Shown: one piece after another, positions 51,874 through 61,589 of the stretch | How positions within the stretch are numbered: position 1 is the stretch's first letter | Layout: every line of letters begins with the position of its first letter | Assembly (NCBI RefSeq): GCF_030816615.1 | Contig: NZ_JAUSYD010000001.1 | Coordinates: 3,038,001 to 3,102,000, forward strand | Source: Streptomyces sp. B1I3 | GTDB lineage: Bacteria > Actinomycetota > Actinomycetes > Streptomycetales > Streptomycetaceae | Reading direction: 5' to 3' | Length of the DNA: 64,000 bases | Notes under the pieces: model-generated | Seen by the model: the letters and a program-made list of their open reading frames with translations, nothing else | Told to the model about the DNA's origin: nothing | The model's database searches: none | Program-made: the position numbers and the translations under genes

Positions 51874-54800
51874 ATGCGGGACAGCCATCGGGCGGAAGCC
51901 GAACGGCTGTTGGTGCGCGCCGTGGAGGAAGAGGCGCGGCGCACCGGCGGGAGGACCGACTCCGGCGCGCTGCTGGCGCGTGCGCGGGGCGCGCTGGACA
52001 CCATGGCGGCGGGCGCGGCGGAGGAGTACGCCGCGTACGTCCAGGCGCTCGACGCGGCGGACGCCGGGCAGCAGCCGCTGTCCGGGCGGTTCAGCAGGGC
52101 GGCCTTGGCAACGCCTCTGCTGGTGACCGCGGTTGCCTCTGCCGCCGCCTTCGGCGCGGACCTCGCGCTCGGCACCACGGCCGGCCCCGCCCTCGGGGCC
52201 GGGGCCGCCGTCGCCGTGGCGGGGGCGACCATGACCGTGGCCCGGGTGACCGCCTCGCACTGGCCCGCGGCCCATCGCAGGGCGGGCGCGCTGAGCCAGC
52301 CCGGCGGCCCCGAGCAGCTGAGGCTGGCGTGGCTGACGGCACTGGAGGTACGGGGCATCCGCCCGTTCATCGACCAGCAGCGCGTGCTGACCGCCGCGTC
52401 GCGGCCCGCGAAGAAGGCCACCGCCTCCCTGGTGCCGCAACTGCGCGGCGGGGACCGCAGCGCTGCCGCCCGCACCCGCGCGCTCCTCGAACAGTCCTTC
52501 GGGCATCTGCCCGTCGCCGACGGTCCGTTCGTGGGGCGGAAGGCCGAACTGTCGCAGATCGCCCAGTGGGTGCACGCCGCCCGCGCGGCCACGGAGACCA
52601 GACCTACCGTCGTCGTGCTGCACGGTGCGCCGGGCGCCGGGCGCACCACCCTGGCCGTGCGCGCCGCGCACGCGCTCAAGGACCAGTTCCGCGGAGCGTG
52701 CGTCGTCGATCTGCGCGGCGACGTGGCCGGGGAGGCGCCCCTGCCGACCCGGGACGCCCTCCTGCACCTGCTCAACCGGCTGGGCGCACCCCGCGAACAG
52801 CTGCTCTTCCGCGAGGGGCCCTCCGCCGACCGGGCGGAGACGAGATCTCGGGGAAGGTCCTCCGCCGACCAGCAGGTGCGGCGCCTGAGCGAGCTGTACC
52901 ACCAGCACCTGACGGGCACGCCCGTCACGATCGTCCTCGACGACGCCACCGACGCCGCCCAGGTCCGCACGCTCGTCCCGGAGCGCTCGGACAGCCTGGT
53001 CCTCGTCACCGCACGCGAGCCCCTCGCCCTGCCCGACGACATCCCGGCCCGGGTGTACCACCTGCCGGTCGGCGGCCTGGACGCGGCGGACGCCGAGGCG
53101 CTGCTGCGCGAGTCGGCGCAGGAGGAGGAGGACGGGCCGTACGACTACCCGTCCACCGACACGGTCGTCGAGCTGTGCGGCGGGCTGCCGTTCGCCCTGC
53201 GCGTCGCAGGGTCCTCCCTCGGCGGGCGCACCCGCGCCGAGCTCGCGGCCGGCCTCGGCGCGTACGGTCCGGTCGCGCCCGCCGAGCGGGCCCTGTGGCT
53301 GCGCTACACCGACCAGTCCGAGCAGGCGCGGCGACTGTTGCGGCGCCTCGCGCTGGCGGGACGCGCCAGCCTCGGGGCCGCCGCCGCCGCGTCGCTGCTG
53401 TCGACCGACGAGGAGCAGGCCGGACGGCTCCTGGACGCCCTCTCCCGGGCGGGGCTCCTCACCCATGTACGGGGCGCGCGCTACCGGCTGCACGACCTCG
53501 TACGGGGCTTCGCCCTGGCCAGGCTGCTCGACGAGGAGGAGGCGGCGGACCGCACCGCCGCCCAGGAGCGCCTCGTCCAGAACTACGCGGAGCTCGCCGA
53601 CGCCGTGATCCGCATGGTCGACGGAAAGATGTCCACCCGGGCCGGCCAGTTCGGCTCGCACGGCTTCAGCTCCCTGGACGCCGCGCTGCGCTGGCTGGAC
53701 GACGAGTCCAGCTTCATCACCTCGGCGCTGCGGCACGCCGAAGGCGTCGACCAGAGGGCGGTGCTCCACCTGCTGGGCGCCCTGTGCGACTACTGCCTGC
53801 TGCGGGGCGACCTCTACCGGCTGGGTGAGATCAGCGAGCTCACGCAGGCCGTCGACAAGGGCCTCCTGGACCGGTCGGTCCAGTGGCGTACGGGCATCGC
53901 GGCCCGCCAGCTCGGCGAGCTGGACAAGGCCCGCACCACGCTGTCCTCCGTGGTCGGCCTGTACCGCGAGGCGCAGAACGACGCGGGCGCCGCGCTGGCC
54001 CTGTGCTCGCTCGGCATCACGCTGCACCACCAGGGCAATCTGACCGAGGCCTCGGCGCGTCTGCGCGAGGCCCTCGCCCTGCAGTCATCCGACGAGCAGG
54101 CGGAGGACCGGGCCTGGTCCCTGCACGCCCTGGCCGCCGTGGAGCGCGACCGGGCGAACCTCGCCGAGGCCCTGACCCTGCTCGACACCGCGCTGGCCCT
54201 GCACCGTGAGGGCGAGTCCCTCCACGGCGAGGCCTGGTCACACTTCCAGCTCGGGCAGGTCTGCCTGCGGATGGGCGAGGTGGCACGGGCGGAGGAGGAG
54301 CTGACCACCGCCCTGGACCTGTACGGCCGCACCCACGACGAGCGCGGCGAGGCCTGGGCCCTGACCCAGCTGGCCCGCGCCCGGCTGATGGACGGGGACG
54401 GCGGTACGGCGCCCGCGGTGGAGCAGCTGCGCGGCGCCCTGGCCCGGCACCGGGCCAACGAGGACGCGCGGGGCGAGGCGTGGACCCTCTACTACCTGGG
54501 GCAGGCGCTGGAGGAGGACGGCGACACCGCCCAGGCCGTACGGGAGCTGGAGCGGGCCCGCACGATGTTCTCCCGGATGCGGGACGTGTACGGCCTGGCG
54601 TGCGCACGCCACCACTCGGGCCGCGTCACCCGCGACCAGCGGGCCGCGCAGACGGGCAACCTCCGCAACTCCGGCTTCGCCCGGCAGCTCCTGGTCGACG
54701 CCCGGGCCGACTTCCGGCGGATCGGGGTGGCCCACGGCGAGGCCTGGACCTGTCTGGAGCTGGCTTTGATCGACGGCGGCAACAACCGCACGGCGCAGGC

Positions 54801-55137
54801 CCTGGAGCTGTGCGACGAGGCGATCCGCCTGTTCGCCTCGTACGGGGACGTCCGGGGCGGGGACTGGGCGGCGTTCCTGCGGTGCACGCTGCTGCCGTAC
54901 GCGTCGCCCGGCGGCAGCGAGGTGGGCGCGGCGGTGGCCCAGCAGGAGCTCGCCGACCTGCTGTCGGCCGCGCACCCGCTGCGGGACGGCAAGCTGGAGG
55001 ACTGCGCCGAGGCCTTCCGGGTGGTACTCAACCGCGGTGTGGACCTGGACGGCGGCTGGCAGGCATGGCGCCTCGGGCTGACCCCGTCCCGGCACGCCCG
55101 CGAGGTGATGGGCGTGCCGGTGGGAGCGCGGCCGTAG
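51874..55137 (+). CDS. membrane-anchored STAND (NB-ARC) NTPase with TPR repeats
   Basis: 1087 residues, ATG 51874 with GGGGGGA upstream. N-terminal helical part, then two hydrophobic helices (about 76-96 and 101-124), an NB-ARC-like region with P-loop GAPGAGRTT (251-259) and Walker B VTIVLDDATD (351-360), the GLPFALRVAG (GLPL-like) motif (about residues 430), a winged/helical region, and a large C-terminal TPR array (about 640-1050: LGITLHHQGNLTEASARLREALAL, LGQVCLRMGEVARAEEELTTALDLY and others). No SARP or HTH DNA-binding domain, unlike AfsR. Walker A has Arg257 in place of Lys. Membrane anchoring plus TPRs suggests a signalling or scaffolding role rather than classic transcription control. 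Confidence 0.82.
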   Translation: MRDSHRAEAERLLVRAVEEEARRTGGRTDSGALLARARGALDTMAAGAAEEYAAYVQALDAADAGQQPLSGRFSRAALATPLLVTAVASAAAFGADLALGTTAGPALGAGAAVAVAGATMTVARVTASHWPAAHRRAGALSQPGGPEQLRLAWLTALEVRGIRPFIDQQRVLTAASRPAKKATASLVPQLRGGDRSAAARTRALLEQSFGHLPVADGPFVGRKAELSQIAQWVHAARAATETRPTVVVLHGAPGAGRTTLAVRAAHALKDQFRGACVVDLRGDVAGEAPLPTRDALLHLLNRLGAPREQLLFREGPSADRAETRSRGRSSADQQVRRLSELYHQHLTGTPVTIVLDDATDAAQVRTLVPERSDSLVLVTAREPLALPDDIPARVYHLPVGGLDAADAEALLRESAQEEEDGPYDYPSTDTVVELCGGLPFALRVAGSSLGGRTRAELAAGLGAYGPVAPAERALWLRYTDQSEQARRLLRRLALAGRASLGAAAAASLLSTDEEQAGRLLDALSRAGLLTHVRGARYRLHDLVRGFALARLLDEEEAADRTAAQERLVQNYAELADAVIRMVDGKMSTRAGQFGSHGFSSLDAALRWLDDESSFITSALRHAEGVDQRAVLHLLGALCDYCLLRGDLYRLGEISELTQAVDKGLLDRSVQWRTGIAARQLGELDKARTTLSSVVGLYREAQNDAGAALALCSLGITLHHQGNLTEASARLREALALQSSDEQAEDRAWSLHALAAVERDRANLAEALTLLDTALALHREGESLHGEAWSHFQLGQVCLRMGEVARAEEELTTALDLYGRTHDERGEAWALTQLARARLMDGDGGTAPAVEQLRGALARHRANEDARGEAWTLYYLGQALEEDGDTAQAVRELERARTMFSRMRDVYGLACARHHSGRVTRDQRAAQTGNLRNSGFARQLLVDARADFRRIGVAHGEAWTCLELALIDGGNNRTAQALELCDEAIRLFASYGDVRGGDWAAFLRCTLLPYASPGGSEVGAAVAQQELADLLSAAHPLRDGKLEDCAEAFRVVLNRGVDLDGGWQAWRLGLTPSRHAREVMGVPVGARP

Positions 55138-55161
55138 GCCGTGTCCGGGAAGTCCCGGACG

Positions 55162-55446
55162 TCAGCCCTTGCGGGCGGCGTCCGCCCTCGCGCCGGAGGC
55201 GGCCTTCACCCCGGTTCCGGCCTCGGCCGAGGCGCCGGCAGGCTCCGCGGCCGGGTCGGGGGCCTCCTCGAAGTCGACCTTGCCCATGTGGCGGTTCATC
55301 GACTTCATCAGGAGCCACGTCCCGACGGCGAGGGCCGCGAAGACGAGGAAGCCGAGAACGCCGGGAGTCACCTTGTTCTTGTCGAGCTCATCGGCGGCGA
55401 GCGGAACGAGCTGCGTCAGTGCCTGGGTCGCGTACATATCAGGCAT
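55162..55446 (-). CDS. small single-TM protein downstream of mca
   Basis: 94 residues from ATG 55446 (or 91 from ATG 55437). One membrane helix (GVLGFLVFAALAVGTWLLMKSMNRHMGKV) then an Ala/Glu-rich cytoplasmic tail. Overlaps the end of mca by 8 bases, so likely co-translated; the pairing of a short membrane protein with Mca is seen in actinobacteria but its role is unknown. Confidence 0.75.
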   Translation of the reverse strand: MPDMYATQALTQLVPLAADELDKNKVTPGVLGFLVFAALAVGTWLLMKSMNRHMGKVDFEEAPDPAAEPAGASAEAGTGVKAASGARADAARKG

Positions 55447-56320
55447 TGTCGCGGATGCCCGCGAAGAGGTCGCTCTCGGGGAGGGAGGTATCGACCAGGG
55501 ACTTGGCGAGCTCGTACTCCTCCGTCGGCCACACCTCCCGCTGGATGTCCATCGGAACCCGGAACCAGCCGCCGTCCGGATCGATCTGCGTGGCGTGCGC
55601 GATGAGCGCCTTGTCACGGATCTCGAAGAACTCGTCGCACGGGACGTGCGTGGTCAGCGTGCGTTCGGCGCGCTCGAACTCCTTCCAGCGCTCCAGCCAC
55701 TCGCCGTACGGGGACTCCAGTCCGCGGGCGAGCAGCGCCTCGTGCAGGGCCACCGTGCGCGGCTTGTTGAAGCCCTGGTTGTAGTACAGCTTCTGCGGCT
55801 GCCAGGCCGGCCCGAACTCCGCCTCGGGGAACCTCTCGGTGTCCGCGGCCCCCTCGAACGCGATCATCGAGATGGTGTGGGTCTTGATGTGGTCGGGGTG
55901 CGGGTACCCGCCGTTCTCGTCGTACGTGGTGACCACCTGCGGCCGGAACGCGCGGATCTGCGCGACGAGGCGTCCTGCCGCCGTCTCGTCGTCCTCCAGC
56001 GCGAAGCAGCCCTCGGGCAGCGGCGGCAGCGGGTCACCCTCCGGCAGGCCCGAGTCGACGAAGCCGAGCCATTCCTGCTTGACGCCCAGGATCTCCCGGG
56101 CCTCGTCCATCTCCTTCTTGCGCACCTCGTGGATGTGCTCCTCGATGTACGCGTCACCCTGGAGTTTCGGGTTGAGGATGGATCCGCGCTCGCCCCCTGT
56201 GCAGGTGACGACCAGGACGTCCACCCCCTCGGACACGTACTTGGCCATGGTGGCCGCGCCCTTGCTCGACTCGTCGTCGGGATGGGCGTGGACGGCCATC
56301 AGTCTCAGCTGCTCGGTCAA
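55439..56320 (-). CDS. mca: mycothiol S-conjugate amidase
   Basis: 293 residues from TTG 56320 (GAGGAC 6 nt upstream), about the length of mycobacterial Mca. GlcNAc-PI deacetylase (PIG-L) fold with zinc site AVHAHPDDESSKGAATM, TCTGGERGSILNP, FRPQVVTTYDENGGYPHPDHIKTH (His ligand) and DIQREVW. Cleaves mycothiol S-conjugates of drugs and electrophiles to mercapturic-acid-like products and GlcN-inositol; mycothiol itself is typical of actinobacteria. Confidence 0.93.
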   Translation of the reverse strand: MTEQLRLMAVHAHPDDESSKGAATMAKYVSEGVDVLVVTCTGGERGSILNPKLQGDAYIEEHIHEVRKKEMDEAREILGVKQEWLGFVDSGLPEGDPLPPLPEGCFALEDDETAAGRLVAQIRAFRPQVVTTYDENGGYPHPDHIKTHTISMIAFEGAADTERFPEAEFGPAWQPQKLYYNQGFNKPRTVALHEALLARGLESPYGEWLERWKEFERAERTLTTHVPCDEFFEIRDKALIAHATQIDPDGGWFRVPMDIQREVWPTEEYELAKSLVDTSLPESDLFAGIRDNA

Positions 56321-56417
56321 GACTCGGTCCTCAGTGATTGGTCGCAATGGTCGGCTTCTATAGTGACTGAACCGGGGGGTGGAAAATTCCTCGGTCCCCG
56401 GTACGGGAGGAACGATC

Positions 56418-56822
56418 ATGACGGCGGTACGCGAGGCGCTGCCCGACGGGCGCTACGGCCGGTCCGGGGACGAGCGCGCGGACCGCAGACTGAAAACGGT
56501 CGGTTCCGTGCTGGGTGTGCTCTTCCTCGCCGTGATCGGCTGGTTCGGTTACGACTACGTGGCCGGCCAGGACATCAGCGCCGAGCTGATCAAGTCCGAC
56601 GTCGTCTCCGACGACCGGGCCGAGGCGCATCTCGAGGTCCGCAAGGAGCGGGACGCCGACGGCTACTGCACGGTCCGCGCGCTGAGCGAGGACGGCGGCG
56701 AGGTGGCCCGCAAGGACTTCCGGTTCGACGGGCGCTCGGAGCGCATCGACCGGGTCGTCACGCTCCGCACGACGTCCAGAGCGACCGCGGTGGAGCTGAT
56801 GGCGTGCACCGCGGACGGCTGA
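56418..56822 (+). CDS. DUF4307 membrane protein
   Basis: 134 residues, ATG 56418 with GGAGGAA upstream. A single helix near the N-terminus (LKTVGSVLGVLFLAVIGWFGYDYV), then an external or cytoplasmic domain with the DUF4307 pattern (VVSDDRAEAHLEVRKERDADGYCTVRALSEDGGEVARKDF, VVTLRTTSRATAVELMACT). Function unknown; commonly near mca and greA in actinobacteria, as here. Confidence 0.85.
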   Translation: MTAVREALPDGRYGRSGDERADRRLKTVGSVLGVLFLAVIGWFGYDYVAGQDISAELIKSDVVSDDRAEAHLEVRKERDADGYCTVRALSEDGGEVARKDFRFDGRSERIDRVVTLRTTSRATAVELMACTADG

Positions 56823-57012
56823 GCGCACCGCAGGGCGCGCGCCGCGCCTGAACGCACGCTCCCGCACTGACCAGCGGGGACGCGCGTGCGCCCCTTTACC
56901 TTCTCCCCCTTTTCGCGGGGAATTGTTAGGCTCGTTGTTTCGCCCACCCGTGGCAGCGCATGCTTGGGGTAGGGCGTTGCTTTGTATTCCCAGTACCGAC
57001 GAGGAGCACCCT

Positions 57013-57510
57013 GTGACCCAGACCAGCGATAACGTCACCTGGCTCACGCCGGAGGCGTACAACCAGCTGAAGGCGGAGCTGGAGTACCTGTCTGGTCCCG
57101 CGCGCACGGAGATCTCCGTCAAGATCGCGGCGGCCCGCGAGGAGGGTGACCTCCGCGAGAACGGCGGGTACCACGCGGCCAAGGAGGAGCAGGGCAAGAT
57201 GGAGCTCCGGGTGCGTCAGCTCACCCAGCTCCTGGAGCACGCGAAGGTCGGCGAGGCACCCGCCGACGACGGCGTGGTCGAGCCCGGCATGATCGTGACG
57301 ATCGCCTTCGACGGCGACCCGGACGACACGATCACCTTCCTGCTCGCCTCCCGCGAGTACGCCAGCTCGGACATCGAGACGTACTCGCCCCAGTCCCCGC
57401 TCGGCGTGGGCGTGAACGGCAAGAGGATGGGTGAGGACGCGGAGTACGAGCTGCCGAACGGCAAGAAGGCCTCGGTGAAGATCATTTCGGCGAAGCCCTA
57501 CACGGGCTGA
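57013..57510 (+). CDS. greA: transcription elongation factor GreA
   Basis: 165 residues from GTG 57013 (GAGGAG upstream). Coiled-coil tip with the acidic catalytic loop AREEGDLRENGGYHAAKEEQ (D and E chelate Mg), then the FKBP-like domain (IVTIAFDGDPDDTITFLL, YELPNGKKASVKIISAKP). Rescues backtracked RNA polymerase by stimulating transcript cleavage. Followed by a 16-bp hairpin terminator. Confidence 0.96.
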   Translation: MTQTSDNVTWLTPEAYNQLKAELEYLSGPARTEISVKIAAAREEGDLRENGGYHAAKEEQGKMELRVRQLTQLLEHAKVGEAPADDGVVEPGMIVTIAFDGDPDDTITFLLASREYASSDIETYSPQSPLGVGVNGKRMGEDAEYELPNGKKASVKIISAKPYTG

Positions 57511-57525
57511 CCCGCCCACCGCACG

Positions 57526-57563
57526 AGGGAGCCCCGGCCGCGCGCATGCGGCCGGGGCTCCCT
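57526..57563. terminator. 16-bp hairpin terminator after greA
   Basis: Perfect 16-bp arms (57526-57541 and 57548-57563) with a 6-base loop GCGCAT, 16 bases after the greA stop and 34 before the end of the convergent ABC permease gene. Confidence 0.85.
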
Positions 57564-57596
57564 GCTCCGCGGAACGGGCGTGACGGGGCGCGGGGC

Positions 57597-58454
57597 TCAG
57601 GCGGTGGCCGAGCGGTACCTGCGGACCGCCAGGGTCCGGAAGACCACCAGGATGACCACCGACCACAGCACCGACGCCGTGATCGGGTGCCGCATGGGCC
57701 AGGCGTCCGGGGTCACGAAGCCGGGAGGCAGGTTCCCGAACAGGACACGGCAGGCCTGCACCGTGGCGCTGAACGGGTTCCACTCCGCGATGTGGCGCAG
57801 GAACGTCGGCATCTGGTTGGCGTCCACGAAGGCGTTCGAGATGAACGTCAGCGGAAAGAGCCAGATCAGCCCGCCGGACGTGGCCGCCTCGGGCGTCCGT
57901 ACGACGAGGCCGATCAGTGCGCCGATCCAGGAGAAGGCGTAACCGAGCAGGAGCAGCAGCAGGAAGCCGAGCAGGACCTTGCCGATGTTCTCGTGGGTCC
58001 GCCAGCCGATGATCAGCGCGACGCCGGCGAGCACCACGAGGGTGAGCGCGGTCTGGACGAGATCGGCGAGGGTGCGTCCGGTGAGGACCGCACCGCGGGC
58101 CATCGGCAGCGACCTGAAGCGGTCGATCAGCCCCTTGTGCATGTCGTCCGCGATACCCGCTCCGGCACCGGCCGTGGCGAAGGTGACGGTCTGCGCGAAG
58201 ATCCCGGCCATCAGGAACTCCCGGTAGTCCGCGGACGAGATGGTGCCGCCGACCTTGATGGAACCGCCGAAGACGTAGGTGAACAGCACCACGAACATGA
58301 TGGGCTGCACGAGGCCGAAGATCACCATCTCGGGGATCCTGGCCATGCGGATCAGGTTCCGGCGGGCGACCACGAGCGAGTCGGCGACGGACTGGCCGAT
58401 CGCGCCGCGCCGGGCGCGCGGGGTGAACTCCGGAGCATCCGTGGTGACGGTCAC
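57597..58454 (-). CDS. ABC-2 type permease (DrrB-like)
   Basis: 285 residues from GTG 58454, which overlaps the ATPase stop as GTGA, so they are translationally coupled. Six helices; family landmarks IFGLVQPIMFVVLFTYVFGG, FLMAGIFAQTVTFA, DDMHKGLIDRFRSLPMARGAVL, and FVDANQMPTFLRHIAEWNPFSATV. DrrB-type partners export antibiotics or lipids. Substrate unknown. Confidence 0.93.
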   Translation of the reverse strand: MTVTTDAPEFTPRARRGAIGQSVADSLVVARRNLIRMARIPEMVIFGLVQPIMFVVLFTYVFGGSIKVGGTISSADYREFLMAGIFAQTVTFATAGAGAGIADDMHKGLIDRFRSLPMARGAVLTGRTLADLVQTALTLVVLAGVALIIGWRTHENIGKVLLGFLLLLLLGYAFSWIGALIGLVVRTPEAATSGGLIWLFPLTFISNAFVDANQMPTFLRHIAEWNPFSATVQACRVLFGNLPPGFVTPDAWPMRHPITASVLWSVVILVVFRTLAVRRYRSATA

Positions 58455-59455
58455 CTGCCGTCCTCCTTCCGGCCCTCGGCGGCCTCGTTCGATCCGTTCT
58501 CCGCGTTCTTCCCCAGCTCGGCGGCGTGGCCGGTCAGCGAGATGAACACGTCGTCCAGGGTGGGGCGGCGAAGGCCGATGTCGTCGATCTCCACGCCCCG
58601 GGCGTCGAGGTCCCGGATGACCTCGGCGAGCAGCTTGGCCCCGCCGGTGACAGGGACGGTCAGTTTGCGGGTGTGCTCGGCGACGGCGATCTCCCCCTTG
58701 CCGTACGCGGCGAGCACCGAGCGGGCGGGTTCGACCTGGTCGGGGTGGTGGACGACGACCTCGACGCGCTCCCCGCCGGTACGGGCCTTGAGCTGGTCGG
58801 AGGTACCGCGGGCGATGACCTTGCCGTGGTCGATGACGCAGATGTCGTGGGCGAGGTGGTCGGCCTCCTCGAGGTACTGCGTGGTCAGCAGCAGTGTCGT
58901 ACCGCCCGCGACGAGCTCCTGGATGACCTCCCACAGCTGCTGCCGGTTGCGCGGGTCGAGTCCGGTGGTGGGCTCGTCCATGAACATGACCGGCGGTGAG
59001 ACGACGAGCGCCGCCGCCAGGTCGAGGCGGCGGCGCATGCCTCCGGAGTACGTCTTCGCCGTTCGGTCGGCCGCGTCGGCGAGGTTGAACCTCTCCAGGA
59101 GCTGTCCGGCCCGCTCCTTCGCGTCGCGTTTGCTCATCTGGTAGAGCTGGCCGACCATCTGCAGGTTCTCGCGGCCGGTGAGGTACTCGTCGACGGCCGC
59201 GAACTGGCCGGAGAGGCCGATCGAGCGGCGTACCTCGTTGGGGTGCTTCAGCACGTCGATGCCCGCCACGACCGCCCGCCCGCTGTCCGGCTGGAGAAGG
59301 GTGGTCAGGACACGTACGGCGGTGGTCTTGCCGGCACCGTTGGGACCCAGCAGTCCCAGGACGGTGCCCTCGGGCACGTCGAGGTCGACGCCGTCCAGTG
59401 CTCGTACATCGCCGAAGGTCTTCACCAGACCTTCGGCGTAAATGGCGCCTGGCAT
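58451..59455 (-). CDS. ABC exporter ATPase (DrrA-like)
   Basis: 334 residues, ATG 59455. Walker A GPNGAGKTT, LSGQ-side signature SGGMRRRLDLAAAL, Walker B VMFMDEPTTGLD, H-loop TTQYLEEADHLAHDI and the DrrA-type C-terminal domain (GIGLRRPTLDDVFISLTG-like). Works with the coupled permease as a homodimeric/heterodimeric exporter for an unknown amphipathic compound, often a self-resistance or lipid exporter. Confidence 0.93.
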   Translation of the reverse strand: MPGAIYAEGLVKTFGDVRALDGVDLDVPEGTVLGLLGPNGAGKTTAVRVLTTLLQPDSGRAVVAGIDVLKHPNEVRRSIGLSGQFAAVDEYLTGRENLQMVGQLYQMSKRDAKERAGQLLERFNLADAADRTAKTYSGGMRRRLDLAAALVVSPPVMFMDEPTTGLDPRNRQQLWEVIQELVAGGTTLLLTTQYLEEADHLAHDICVIDHGKVIARGTSDQLKARTGGERVEVVVHHPDQVEPARSVLAAYGKGEIAVAEHTRKLTVPVTGGAKLLAEVIRDLDARGVEIDDIGLRRPTLDDVFISLTGHAAELGKNAENGSNEAAEGRKEDGR

Positions 59456-59588
59456 CGTGGGACTCCCCCAGTTGCTCTCGGGTGGTTTCCTGAGCAGATC
59501 CTAGATACGCCGGTGCTCCCGTGCGCGGAGCTCCACAGCCTCCGGCGCGCACGCTATGGGGATACCGCGTGGCCCACAACCGGTTTCG

Positions 59589-60818
59589 TCAGTCCCGCAC
59601 GAGGTAGCCGGCGGCCCGCAGCGCGGAGGAGACCTCCAGGCAGTGCTCCGGCCCCTTGGTCTCCAGGTGCAGTTCCACCTCCGCCTCGGTGAGCCCCAGC
59701 CGCGGATCGGTCCGGACATGGCTCACGTCCAGGACGTTGGCGTCGGCCACGGACAGCGTGGCGAGCAGGGCGGCCAGCGCTCCCGGGCGGTCGGTGAGCC
59801 GCAGCCGCAGGCTCAGGTAGCGGCCCGCCGCAGCCATGCCGTGCGTCAGGATGCGCTGCATCAGCAGGGGGTCCACGTTGCCGCCCGACAGCACGGCAAC
59901 GACCGGACCGCGGAACGCCCCCGGGTCGCTGAGCAGCGCGGCGACCGGGCTGGCGCCGGCCGGTTCGACGACCATCTTCGCCCGCTCCAGGCAGAGCAGC
60001 AGCGCACTGGACAGCTCGTCCTCGGAGACCGTCCGCACCTCGTCGACCAGCTCCTGCACCAGCTGGAAGGGGATGTCACCGGGGCGTCCGACCTTGATGC
60101 CGTCGGCCATCGTCTGCACCGAGTCGAGGGCGACCGGGTGCCCGGCGGCCAGCGAGGGCGGGTAGCCGGCCGCGCCCGCCGCCTGTACGCCGACGATCCT
60201 GACGTCGGGGCGCAGCGCCTTCACCGCGACGGCGATCCCGGCGGCGAGACCGCCGCCGCCGATGCCGACGACGATCGTGCGGACCTCCGGGCACTGTTCG
60301 AGGATCTCCAGGCCCACCGTGCCCTGGCCCGCGATGACGTCCGGGTGGTCGAAGGGGTGGATGAAGACGGCGCCGGTCTCCTCGGCGTACTCCTGGGCCG
60401 CGGCGAGCGTCTCGTCGACGACCGTGCCGTGCAGCCGCACCTCGGCCCCGTACTCGCGGGTCGCGGCCACCTTCGGCAGGGGCGCGCCGACCGGCATGAA
60501 GACCGTCGACCGTACGCCGAGCAGCGAGGAGGCCAGTGCGACACCCTGCGCATGGTTTCCGGCGCTCGCGGCCACGACGCCGGCCGCCCGCTCCACCGGG
60601 CTGAGGCCGGAGATCCGCACGTACGCGCCGCGCAGTTTGAACGAACCGGTGCGCTGGAGGTTCTCGCACTTGAAGTGGACCGGGGCGCCCACCAGTGCGC
60701 TCAGATGGCGGCTGCCCTCCATGCCGGTCGTTCTGGCCACCCCGGACAGCATCTTCTGCGCCCCTCGGATGTCGTCGAGGATCAGCGGAGGGAAGGGGCC
60801 CGAGGCACGGAAGCTCAT
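59589..60818 (-). CDS. ilvA: threonine ammonia-lyase (dehydratase) with ACT domain
   Basis: 409 residues from ATG 60818. PLP-binding ENLQRTGSFKLRGAYVR (Lys), SAGNHAQGVALAS, VGIGGGGLAAGIA, and Ser in AVLSGGNVDP; a C-terminal ACT-type domain (LRLRLTDRPGALAALLATLSVADANVLDVSHVRTD) for allosteric control by amino acids. Converts threonine to 2-oxobutyrate, first step of isoleucine synthesis or threonine catabolism; the single ACT domain fits the shorter (IlvA2/catabolic-type) enzymes. Divergent from a MarR gene. Confidence 0.93.
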   Translation of the reverse strand: MSFRASGPFPPLILDDIRGAQKMLSGVARTTGMEGSRHLSALVGAPVHFKCENLQRTGSFKLRGAYVRISGLSPVERAAGVVAASAGNHAQGVALASSLLGVRSTVFMPVGAPLPKVAATREYGAEVRLHGTVVDETLAAAQEYAEETGAVFIHPFDHPDVIAGQGTVGLEILEQCPEVRTIVVGIGGGGLAAGIAVAVKALRPDVRIVGVQAAGAAGYPPSLAAGHPVALDSVQTMADGIKVGRPGDIPFQLVQELVDEVRTVSEDELSSALLLCLERAKMVVEPAGASPVAALLSDPGAFRGPVVAVLSGGNVDPLLMQRILTHGMAAAGRYLSLRLRLTDRPGALAALLATLSVADANVLDVSHVRTDPRLGLTEAEVELHLETKGPEHCLEVSSALRAAGYLVRD

Positions 60819-60975
60819 GACAGCAAGTCTTGCAGCTCGCAGGCGTCCAGGCCGTCGCATCTCATGCCGGGCTGCGGTGGTGTCCACAGGTTTGTGCAGC
60901 CCTGGTACGCGTTGCCCCGGGGCCGCGTACTCTGTCCCCCACCCATCCGACACCGCACGAAGAGAGCCCCCGGCC

Positions 60976-61506
60976 ATGCCCCCTCAGGACATGACGACTG
61001 CCGCGTCTCCTTCCGGGGGCGCCACCCCCGGACACCCGGGATCCGGCCACATCCTGGACGCGCTCCAGCACCAGGTGGCCGTCTTCGCCCGCCGTGCCGA
61101 GCAGACCCGCCTCGGCGGTGTCGGCCAGGTCCGCAACTCGATGGACCGGGCGGCCTATCTGCTGCTCAACCGGCTCGACCTGGAAGGGCCCATGGGCGTC
61201 AAGGCACTGGCCGCGGGCATGGGGATCGACTCCTCGACCGTGACCCGCCAGGTCGCGCCGCTCGTCGACACCGGTCTGGTCAAGCGCACCTCGCACCCGG
61301 AGGACGGGCGGGCCGTCGTGCTGCAACTGTCGCCGCGCGGCCAGTCCCGTCTGGAGGAGGTCCGCGCCTCGCGGCGCGAACTGATGTCCCAGGTGACCGG
61401 CGACTGGAGCGAGGAGGAGCGGGACACGTTCTGCGCCCTGCTGACCCGGTTCAACGCGTCACTGGCGGCCCGCCAGGCCGCGCACCAGCCGGCGCAGGAG
61501 AGCTGA
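60976..61506 (+). CDS. MarR-family transcriptional regulator
   Basis: 176 residues, ATG 60976. Winged HTH of the MarR type (MDRAAYLLLNRLDLEGPMGVKALAAGMGIDSSTVTRQVAPLVDTGLVKRTSHPEDGRAVVLQLSPRGQSRL) with N- and C-terminal dimer helices. Divergent from threonine ammonia-lyase across 157 bases, which makes that gene or itself a probable target. Ligand unknown. Confidence 0.93.
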   Translation: MPPQDMTTAASPSGGATPGHPGSGHILDALQHQVAVFARRAEQTRLGGVGQVRNSMDRAAYLLLNRLDLEGPMGVKALAAGMGIDSSTVTRQVAPLVDTGLVKRTSHPEDGRAVVLQLSPRGQSRLEEVRASRRELMSQVTGDWSEEERDTFCALLTRFNASLAARQAAHQPAQES

Positions 61507-61589
61507 CGGGCACCGGCGGGCGGTACAGGACCTTTCGTCCGGATCTATCCTGGAGGAGTCGGTACGGCACCCGAGCCGAGGAGGCCGTC

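Noticed and set aside
51706..54030. Long minus-strand frame opposite the STAND gene
   Set aside because: Antisense shadow; translation lacks hydrophobic or motif structure.
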